Source: a virus. Taken from it: DNA of 20,743 nucleotides. The notes under the pieces were generated by a model, which saw only the letters and a program-made list of their open reading frames with translations, did no database searches and was not told the DNA's origin. Location of the stretch: positions 1 to 20,743 of IMG/VR virus record IMGVR_UViG_3300032238_000901. One strand, 5' to 3'. Below are positions 6,230 to 12,640 of this stretch, in pieces. The translations under genes were made by a program, and so were the position numbers. Every line of letters starts with the position of its first letter. Within the stretch, counting starts at the first letter, position 1.

Positions 6230-8257
6230 ATGGCAGGTTCACAAGCAAATACAGGACAATGGTTCGAACCAGAGACTCCCTACGGAACCGTAAAGGGACA
6301 AAATATACCTCCAAGAGACAATGCTTCCTCCAGCACAGTCTATCCATTCAATAAAGTAACAGAAACAGAATCTGGTCATGTGGTGGAGTTCGATGATACG
6401 CCTGGATCAGAAAGAATCAATATATTCCACAGAAGCGGAACCTTTGAGGAAATTCACCCAAATGGTGATAAAGTTGAAAAGGTCGTAAGAGATCAGTATG
6501 TTTCTGTTCTGAGAGATAGCAATGTCCATATTGATGGTTATTCAAATATAACTGTAGATAAGGGAATGAAGATATATGTCAATCGTGATAATATCGACAA
6601 TTCTGAAAATTCAGCAGTAAATTTTGATGTACATGTTGGAATAAACTCAAATTTAAATTTATATCTGGAAAAAGGAAATTGTAATGTCCGTTTGATTGAT
6701 GGTGATGTCAATCTCCAATTAGACCGCGGAGATATGAATCTGCGTCAGGATCATGGTAATTTCAATCATTTTATAAATGGTGATTATAATCTTGAATGCA
6801 CAGGTCACATGCACACCGTTGTTGGTGGAAACCAAGTAACTGAAATCCGCGGCGCGCGTGATACCAGAGTTGACGGTATGTTTGACAATCTTCATGTCAC
6901 AACTGGTTATAAAGAAACATTAGTTCAAGTCGGAGATCATCGTCTTGAAGTGGGTGGTGGTGTTTATGATCTATTCCATACAAATCATGAAACCAGAGTG
7001 ATGCTTGATCGCATCACTAGTGTATTTGGAAACAGTGATGAAAAAATTATAGGAAACGACACACATCAAGTTACTGGAAATCAAAACGATACTGTAACTG
7101 GATCTCGTTCCACTACAACCGTTGGTAATGTCGAAGTACTGACATCTGGTACAACGAGAGAGACTACCACTGGAACTTTGGATGTTTTAGTCGGCGGAAA
7201 AGCAACAATGAGTTCTTCTACCATGCATTTAAATGGTGGTAGTTCTATCATAGGTTCAGCAGGAGTAATACACTTTAATGGTCCACCCGCATCGGTTGCA
7301 GCACCAGCAGGAGCGGCAATACCTTCGACAGCGGAACCAATTTATGTTCCTGGTCCTCCCGCAGTATGGAAACCATCAACTCCAACCCACCCAAGAAGTC
7401 CACTTGGTCAATTACAAATTGCAAGCGCACAACTCACACAGCAACTTGCAGTTGTAAACGGATTGCAACAAGCAAATACTGCTTTGGGTCAAACATTAAA
7501 TGATTTGAATAATAATGTGTCACAATTTCCTGGCATAGGTCCAGCAGTTAAAACCAACATAGGTACTTCTTTAAGTTTGGCACAATCCGCAACTCAACAA
7601 GCAAATAATTTGGCAAATGGTGCTTCTGGAGTCGTATCGTCTTCCATAGGTGCATCTTCAAGTGCATTGAGTGCAACAAATGCAGCAACAACAGGATTGG
7701 TTGGTGGTTCTGGTGCATCTTCTGGATTAGGTGCTGCTGCCGCAGGAGCAGGAGGAATCGCGGGAGCAATCGGTGGTTCTGCATCCACAATCAGCAGCGG
7801 ATCTTCTTCCCTTGGTGGAATAGGTTCTGTATTTACTGGTATAGGATCTGTAATTGGGGATGTAATTGATGCCATCGTAGAAATTGGTTGTGCGATTGGT
7901 GATTTTATTAATGGATTGATCAATGCTATTCTGAAACCAATTTTAGATGTTGTGAATGGCATATTCTCTAAAATTGCCGAAGTTCTTGGAGCAGTATCCA
8001 AGTTCATAGGTGATATTTTATCTGCAATAGGACAAATCATCAGTTCAATCTTGGGTGCTATCAATGATATCATCAGTAAGATCGTTGATGCTGCTGGTAA
8101 GTTCATTGGTGGTATCTTGGAAGCAATCAACGGATTGCTAAACAATCTATTCAGTGGATTTGGCAACATCGGTTGCGGTGACGGAATCAGAGCAGGACAA
8201 GCACCTGATCTTGGTACTTCCGCCCTTCCAACATCGGTTCCTGGCGGTACTCCATGA
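6230..8257 (+). CDS. Central spike protein: gp5 C-terminal beta-helix with long hydrophobic C-terminal extension
   Basis: A 675-residue protein. Residues 36-82 give the gp5 needle entry pattern (TVYPFNKVTETESGHVVEFD, then DTPGSERINIFHRSG, TFEEIHPNGD). Residues about 88-348 are beta-strand repeats of roughly eight residues with regular Gly/Asn/Asp (GDVNLQLDRGDMNLRQDHGN), as expected for a trimeric beta-helix. Beyond the needle lie a Pro/Ala linker (351-390), a Gln/Asn-rich probable helix (392-460), a Ser/Gly/Ala low-complexity run (465-530) and nine tandem hydrophobic 11-residue repeats (541-639), then a polar tail. T4 gp5C ends with the needle, so about 327 residues are additional. GAGG at 6218-6221, overlapping the previous stop, serves the ATG. 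The gene ends in an ATGA overlap with the PAAR gene. The needle identity is strong; the role of the extension is unknown. Confidence 0.85.
   Translation: MAGSQANTGQWFEPETPYGTVKGQNIPPRDNASSSTVYPFNKVTETESGHVVEFDDTPGSERINIFHRSGTFEEIHPNGDKVEKVVRDQYVSVLRDSNVHIDGYSNITVDKGMKIYVNRDNIDNSENSAVNFDVHVGINSNLNLYLEKGNCNVRLIDGDVNLQLDRGDMNLRQDHGNFNHFINGDYNLECTGHMHTVVGGNQVTEIRGARDTRVDGMFDNLHVTTGYKETLVQVGDHRLEVGGGVYDLFHTNHETRVMLDRITSVFGNSDEKIIGNDTHQVTGNQNDTVTGSRSTTTVGNVEVLTSGTTRETTTGTLDVLVGGKATMSSSTMHLNGGSSIIGSAGVIHFNGPPASVAAPAGAAIPSTAEPIYVPGPPAVWKPSTPTHPRSPLGQLQIASAQLTQQLAVVNGLQQANTALGQTLNDLNNNVSQFPGIGPAVKTNIGTSLSLAQSATQQANNLANGASGVVSSSIGASSSALSATNAATTGLVGGSGASSGLGAAAAGAGGIAGAIGGSASTISSGSSSLGGIGSVFTGIGSVIGDVIDAIVEIGCAIGDFINGLINAILKPILDVVNGIFSKIAEVLGAVSKFIGDILSAIGQIISSILGAINDIISKIVDAAGKFIGGILEAINGLLNNLFSGFGNIGCGDGIRAGQAPDLGTSALPTSVPGGTP
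7850..8173 (+). repeat. Nine-plus tandem 11-residue (hendecad) hydrophobic repeats in spike protein
   Basis: From V541 the protein divides exactly into 11-residue units: VIGDVIDAIVE, IGCAIGDFING, LINAILKPILD, VVNGIFSKIAE, VLGAVSKFIGD, ILSAIGQIISS, ILGAINDIISK, IVDAAGKFIGG, ILEAINGLLNN, then a partial LFSGFGNIG. Positions 1, 2, 5 and 9 are mostly Ile/Val/Leu, position 4 is mostly Ala or Gly, and positions 3, 10 and 11 are mostly small or polar. The DNA copies have diverged, so this is a protein-level repeat. An 11-residue period suits a long straight amphipathic helix, about 99 residues here. Confidence 0.85.
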
Positions 8258-8535
8258 GAAGAGCAATTCGTCAAGGTGTTGATATTTCTTTAGGACATTG
8301 TTACAGTCCCAGACCTTGCAGCACTGGTAGCGAGAATGTTTTTATAAATGCAATTCCAGTTTGCCGAGCGGGGGATTATTATCCAACACACTGCTGTTCT
8401 GGCCACTGCCATGATGGTTTTGCAACCAGTACTTCTAATGTATTTGTAAACAATCGTCCAGTTCATAGATCTGGGGATGAAATTTCATGTGGTGATATTG
8501 CAGGTCACGGTTCTTTGAATGTTTTTATAAATTAA
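8254..8535 (+). CDS. PAAR-repeat spike tip protein (gp5.4-like), Cys-rich
   Basis: A 93-residue protein that should cap the spike with a sharp, metal-stabilised cone, as T4 gp5.4 does. Three copies of a 'GS-NVFIN' strand are visible (25-32, 59-66 as STSNVFVN, 86-93), two of them followed by a PAAR-type turn (AIPVCRAGD and NRPVHRSGD). The likely metal ligands are H15, H46 or H51/H53, and C79 in SCGD. The protein has seven cysteines (16, 22, 37, 47, 48, 52, 79), more than a single PAAR site needs. The ATG overlaps the spike stop (ATGA), implying coupled translation with the protein it caps. The upstream ribosome-binding site is weak, consistent with coupling. Confidence 0.88.
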   Translation: MRRAIRQGVDISLGHCYSPRPCSTGSENVFINAIPVCRAGDYYPTHCCSGHCHDGFATSTSNVFVNNRPVHRSGDEISCGDIAGHGSLNVFIN

Positions 8536-8538
8536 TTG

Positions 8539-8546
8539 TATAAATA
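8539..8546 (+). promoter_or_regulatory. T4-type late promoter box TATAAATA upstream of gp25
   Basis: An exact eight-base match to the T4 late promoter consensus lies in the 18-base gap between the PAAR and gp25 genes, the largest gap in the plus-strand run. It was the only perfect plus-strand copy I found by eye. In T4, transcription starts a few bases after this box, here at or just before the gp25 ATG at 8554. No ribosome-binding site is visible between the box and the ATG. A chance match in AT-rich DNA is possible. Confidence 0.55.
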
Positions 8547-8553
8547 ACAAAGT

Positions 8554-8946
8554 ATGGCAACCGAAAAAATATACAAAGATCTAGACTTAGAATTTTCTCC
8601 AAATCCCTTAACAGGAGATGTTCCTAAAAAAACGGGATCAGATGCTATTAAACAGTCTCTGAAAAACATTTTACTTTATAATATTTACGAAAAACCATAT
8701 AATACTAGATTTGATGTAGGTGTTCGCTATTTGCTATTTGAGAATAAAGGATCTGGTTTTGCTGAGTTTTTAAAAGTAAGAATCAAAGTCTTACTAGAAA
8801 CATATGAACCAAGAATCATATTAAATGATGTTATAGTAAAAGGCAATATGGATAATAATTCTTTGACTATTACAATTTATTTTACGCCAAAAGAAACACA
8901 AACCACCGATACACTAGAACTCTTTTTAGGTAAGTACAATGGCTGA
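8554..8946 (+). CDS. gp25: Baseplate wedge protein gp25 (TssE-like)
   Basis: A 130-residue protein, the same size as T4 gp25 (132). It shows the gp25/TssE core: DAIKQSLKNILLYNIYEKPY (30-49), FDVGVRYLLFEN (53-64) and the conserved EPR triad in YEPRI (84-88), followed by a strand pair ending near LELFLGKYNG. In contractile systems gp25 bridges the inner wedge ring to the first sheath ring and the EPR motif is essential to the fold. The last eight bases overlap gp6, so both are translated together. The ATG lacks an obvious ribosome-binding site and lies seven bases after a late promoter box. Confidence 0.9.
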   Translation: MATEKIYKDLDLEFSPNPLTGDVPKKTGSDAIKQSLKNILLYNIYEKPYNTRFDVGVRYLLFENKGSGFAEFLKVRIKVLLETYEPRIILNDVIVKGNMDNNSLTITIYFTPKETQTTDTLELFLGKYNG

Positions 8947-10852
8947 AGACAAAAACTTTACAAATATTGCTGGTCTTAACTTTTACGATATCAAATATAA
9001 TCTTATTAATTATTTGAGAACTCGTCCAGAGTTTAGCGATTACAACCTAGAGGGATCCAATCTTACAATATTGCTAGATCTTTTGTCATATAATACATCC
9101 CAACAAGGGTTTTATAATGCAATGGTTGCTAATGAAATGTTCATCGACAGAGCAACCAAGAGATCTTCAATCGTTTCAATGGCAAAACTTCTTGGATATA
9201 CTCCAAATACAAAAAAAGCAGCAAAGGCACAAGTTTTAGTCATTGCAAAAGCAGCAGATTTACCAGACTCGGGTGTTCTTCCTGCTGGAACTTTATTTTC
9301 TGGTTATTCTGATGCAGCAGACAAATATCCATTTACAAATCCACAATCCTATGTTTTCTATCCATACCAAACTGAAGTAACTGAAGATCCAGATGCAAGT
9401 GAAAATGGAAATATTATTTCATATGCGTGTGGTCCCGTAGAACTTCGTCAAGGTGTTTATAACACTATTAGTTACAATGTAGCATCATATGATGAACAAT
9501 TTTTAATAACTGACAAAGATGCAGATAAGAATTCCATCCGTGTATATGTTATGAATTCTGTTTCGGATATTGCTGGATTTGATCAACCTTGGTCTTTATC
9601 TACAGATCTTACCACTTTGAATGAAAACACTAGAGCATTCTTCTTGGAAGAAAATGCATTTGGTCAATTAACATTATCATTTGGAGATGGAGTTCTTGGA
9701 AAGAAAGTAGAAACGGGAAATGTAGTCATCATACAATTCCTTTCTACATCGGGTGCTGGTGGAAACAATGTTGGTATTGCAGATACAGCAACTTCTAGTT
9801 CTTTTCATATAGATGATGGAAATTATACACTACTGACCATAGAACCATCAAACAGTGGTGCGGATAGAGAAACATCTACAAGCATAAAGAAAAATGCAGT
9901 AAGAAATTACACTGCAAGAGAACGCGCAGTTACTATCAATGATTATGAAGGAATAATACTTGGTTCTTATAATGAAAATGTAGCAGTGAGATGCTGGGGC
10001 GGCGAAGACAATGATCCACCGTTCTATGGCAGAGTATTTGCTTCTGTTCGTCCAATTGGTTCTACAATACTCAGCACAGAAGAAAAAAACAATCTAGTAA
10101 ACAATATACTTAAGCAAAAGAATATTGTTGGTGTAGATGTGTCTATAGTGGATCCAGAAATATTGTATGTCAATGTAAATGCAAATGTTTATTATGACAG
10201 AACCACTACAAATATTGCACCCACAACAATATCGCAAAAAATAAAACAAGCACTAAACATCTACTTCACTCAGAATCTGGTCGAATTCGGTGACTCAGTT
10301 TTTGCACAGGATGTAGAAACACAAATAAGAAATACAAGTCCTGCGATCAAAGCAGCAGATACCGAATTTGTAATTGAAAAAAGAGCAACACCAACACTAA
10401 ATGTAAAACAACGCATCATGTTGGATTTTCAAAATGAATTATACCATCCATATGATGGTTATCAATCTATCGTAACAACCAATACATTTAAGATTCTTGT
10501 TGGATCTTCTTATGTAAATCATTTCATACAAGATGATGGTAATGGTAATTTAAAGTTAATTAAACGAGTAAACAATGTAGAAACCGTGGCAAACAGTAAA
10601 TATGGAACAATAGACTATACAACGGGTAAATTAGAAATTCCAAGTTTATTGGTAAATAAGTTTGAAGATAGCAGATCCTATATCAGATTTAAAGTAGTAC
10701 CATCAACAAATAATATATTTACAAAGAGAAATTCTATTCTTTCGTTTGAAACTAACAGTAATGATGCATTAACTATAACTTTAACCGAAGTAAAACCACA
10801 AATTGTCGTTGGTGGTTCTGGTTCCGTGATAACAAAGCCTGGTAACTATTAA
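8939..10852 (+). CDS. gp6: Baseplate wedge protein gp6 (J-like core)
   Basis: A 637-residue protein, close to T4 gp6 (660). The N-terminus has the family pattern YDIKYNLINYLRTRPEFSDY (16-35), LLDLLSYNT (45-53) and NAMVANEMFIDRATKRSSIV (60-79), followed by LLGYTP. A baseplate-J-like region follows, with LSFGDGVLGKKVETGN near residues 246-262 and GAGGNNVG after it, then TARERAVTINDYEGI. gp6 dimers build the iris-like inner ring linking the wedges, and gp6 is the most conserved wedge component. The gene overlaps gp25 by eight bases and its stop overlaps the next ATG by one base (TAATG). A modest AGGT ribosome-binding site sits inside the gp25 end. Confidence 0.9.
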   Translation: MAEDKNFTNIAGLNFYDIKYNLINYLRTRPEFSDYNLEGSNLTILLDLLSYNTSQQGFYNAMVANEMFIDRATKRSSIVSMAKLLGYTPNTKKAAKAQVLVIAKAADLPDSGVLPAGTLFSGYSDAADKYPFTNPQSYVFYPYQTEVTEDPDASENGNIISYACGPVELRQGVYNTISYNVASYDEQFLITDKDADKNSIRVYVMNSVSDIAGFDQPWSLSTDLTTLNENTRAFFLEENAFGQLTLSFGDGVLGKKVETGNVVIIQFLSTSGAGGNNVGIADTATSSSFHIDDGNYTLLTIEPSNSGADRETSTSIKKNAVRNYTARERAVTINDYEGIILGSYNENVAVRCWGGEDNDPPFYGRVFASVRPIGSTILSTEEKNNLVNNILKQKNIVGVDVSIVDPEILYVNVNANVYYDRTTTNIAPTTISQKIKQALNIYFTQNLVEFGDSVFAQDVETQIRNTSPAIKAADTEFVIEKRATPTLNVKQRIMLDFQNELYHPYDGYQSIVTTNTFKILVGSSYVNHFIQDDGNGNLKLIKRVNNVETVANSKYGTIDYTTGKLEIPSLLVNKFEDSRSYIRFKVVPSTNNIFTKRNSILSFETNSNDALTITLTEVKPQIVVGGSGSVITKPGNY

Positions 10853-12639
10853 TGAAAACATCGCCTCCAGTAATTAACTATCCCGTAGAAGGAACAGTAT
10901 TATTCAACACTGTTCTTGATATAAACTATAAATTCCAAGGTACAAATCTAGAAGTATACAGTATAGTTTTTAGTTTAGATGCAGGAGAACCGCAATACGA
11001 TTCTGCTTTTACAGGAGTATATCGTTTTACTGGACTGTCGGAAGGATCTCATACTTTAACTGGATACCTTGCAAGAAAAGACAATAGTAAGATATCTGGT
11101 ACAGATTTTTCCATAACATTTGATACATTTGAAACAACACTTGATGTTGAGAATAAGATTACAAATGTATTGAAAAGTACTATTCCTTCTTTCGTAAAAG
11201 AAGATTATGGTAATTTCATAACATTTATACAAGCATATTATGAGTGGTTATATTCATCCAACAATCCATTTTATGCTCCACTAATATCGGAAGATTATAA
11301 GGATGTAGACAGAACTCCAGATGAGTTCATCAAATATTTTAGAAAACAATATTTGAAGGACTTCCCAGAAAGTTTGACTACAGACAGACAAACAGGAACA
11401 CCATTAAACATAAAGACTTTACTCAAGAACATTGTTGATTTTTATTCCTCAAAGGGAACCGAAAAATCCATTAAATTCTTGTTGAAGATTCTTTATGATT
11501 CATATTCCGAGATATATTATCCAAAGAAAGATCTATTCAAACCATCCGATAGTACATGGGTTGCAAAGAAATCTATTAAGTTTACATGCAGTTCTGAATA
11601 TGTTTATAAAATAAAAGATAAAGAGTTAGTACAAAAAATTGGTGATACTGTTTTATGGAAATCCAAAATTGATTCCATGCAGGTTTATAGAACTGCAAAT
11701 AAACAAATAGTTGAAGTGTTTTATACTAATGAAGAAGGCACTTTAGATTTTAATTATGGTTTTGAAGTTCAAACTGATTATGGAATTGTTCCTTTGTCTG
11801 CTGTACTTGTAGTATCAGATTTAGAAATAACCGATGGTGGTCTTAATTATAAAATAAATGACTCAATCAAAATCAGTAAATCTAACCAAGATGTTGCATT
11901 TGCAACCGTACAAGAAGTAAGTGAACAGGGTACTATTACAAAGATAGCAATAGTAAATTTTGGTGCAACTCAAGATATATCTGGGAGTTATACCGTTACA
12001 GTAACTTCCGATTTTGGATCGGATGCAACTTTTGATATAACAGAAGGATATGTTTGTGTTTATACTGGGTATTGGGTGAATAAAAATTCACATCCAGATA
12101 CTATAAAAGCACTATCAGATAATTACCGTTATCAAAATATGTCTTATGTTATTCGTACAGATAGATCTCTGGATCGTTATATTGCTCCGCTCAAAAAACT
12201 AGCGCATCCTGCTGGTATAGCAGTAATTGGTGATATATTAATTCAACAAAAATTAATAGAACCAACTGAAATACAAGATGTATTTGCTGTTGTATATACA
12301 CCACTAATTGGAAATTATGCAGCATACAGAATACAAACATCAACGGATGTAAGAAAATCTTCTAAAGATTTATTTCCTCATGGATTTGATCCTAATAGAC
12401 CAATTCCAGCAGAAAATGGATCTGGATCGGATTTTATTCATACACCGATCTCTCCGATTAGTGCATCCGTCAGCAGTACGGTATTCAGTGCAAATTTTAT
12501 TCCTAATGTCAGTGATGCATCATCTATTAATACTTATTGGGTAGTTTATCCCCATCCAAATACAGAAATAAATACAAGTACAGACAGTCAGCGTTTTATG
12601 GACATAAAATTACTGGATTTCTTAAAACAAGTAAACTAA
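10852..12639 (+). CDS. Baseplate wedge-associated structural protein in gp7 position, with N-terminal Ig-like domain
   Basis: A 595-residue protein. Residues about 1-92 are beta-rich and look Ig-like (PVEGTVLFNTVLDINYKF, then FSLDAGEP and GVYRFTGLSEGSHTLTGYLA). Residues 100-240 resemble a conserved protein of environmental T4-like phages found between gp6 and gp8: IPSFVKEDYGNFITFIQAYY, EWL, DVDRTPDEFIKYFRKQYLKD, FYSSKGTEKSIKFLLKILYD, EIYYPKKDLF. A later conserved stretch is SYVIRTDRSLDRYIAPLKKL with AHPAG. Position suggests a counterpart of T4 gp7, which is much larger (1032 residues), but direct homology is not clear to me. Overlaps of one base with gp6 and a one-base gap to gp8 imply stoichiometric production with the wedge. 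Confidence 0.65.
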   Translation: MKTSPPVINYPVEGTVLFNTVLDINYKFQGTNLEVYSIVFSLDAGEPQYDSAFTGVYRFTGLSEGSHTLTGYLARKDNSKISGTDFSITFDTFETTLDVENKITNVLKSTIPSFVKEDYGNFITFIQAYYEWLYSSNNPFYAPLISEDYKDVDRTPDEFIKYFRKQYLKDFPESLTTDRQTGTPLNIKTLLKNIVDFYSSKGTEKSIKFLLKILYDSYSEIYYPKKDLFKPSDSTWVAKKSIKFTCSSEYVYKIKDKELVQKIGDTVLWKSKIDSMQVYRTANKQIVEVFYTNEEGTLDFNYGFEVQTDYGIVPLSAVLVVSDLEITDGGLNYKINDSIKISKSNQDVAFATVQEVSEQGTITKIAIVNFGATQDISGSYTVTVTSDFGSDATFDITEGYVCVYTGYWVNKNSHPDTIKALSDNYRYQNMSYVIRTDRSLDRYIAPLKKLAHPAGIAVIGDILIQQKLIEPTEIQDVFAVVYTPLIGNYAAYRIQTSTDVRKSSKDLFPHGFDPNRPIPAENGSGSDFIHTPISPISASVSSTVFSANFIPNVSDASSINTYWVVYPHPNTEINTSTDSQRFMDIKLLDFLKQVN

Positions 12640-12640
12640 C

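Noticed and set aside
6200-6235. Programmed frameshift joining the two gp5 parts
   Set aside because: No slippery heptamer is seen at the first stop, and the second gene has a proper GAGG site and ATG.
7594-8274. A 226-codon open frame on the minus strand opposite the spike C-terminus
   Set aside because: Its composition mirrors the Ile/Gly/Ala-rich repeat codons on the other strand; no family features, no ribosome-binding site, fully inside a recognised gene.
8344-8351. TATAAATG and similar near-matches to the late promoter box within coding regions (also near 6773 and 8526)
   Set aside because: They encode the repeated FIN motif or common residues in an AT-rich gene, lack the final base of the box, and are not placed before a gene start.
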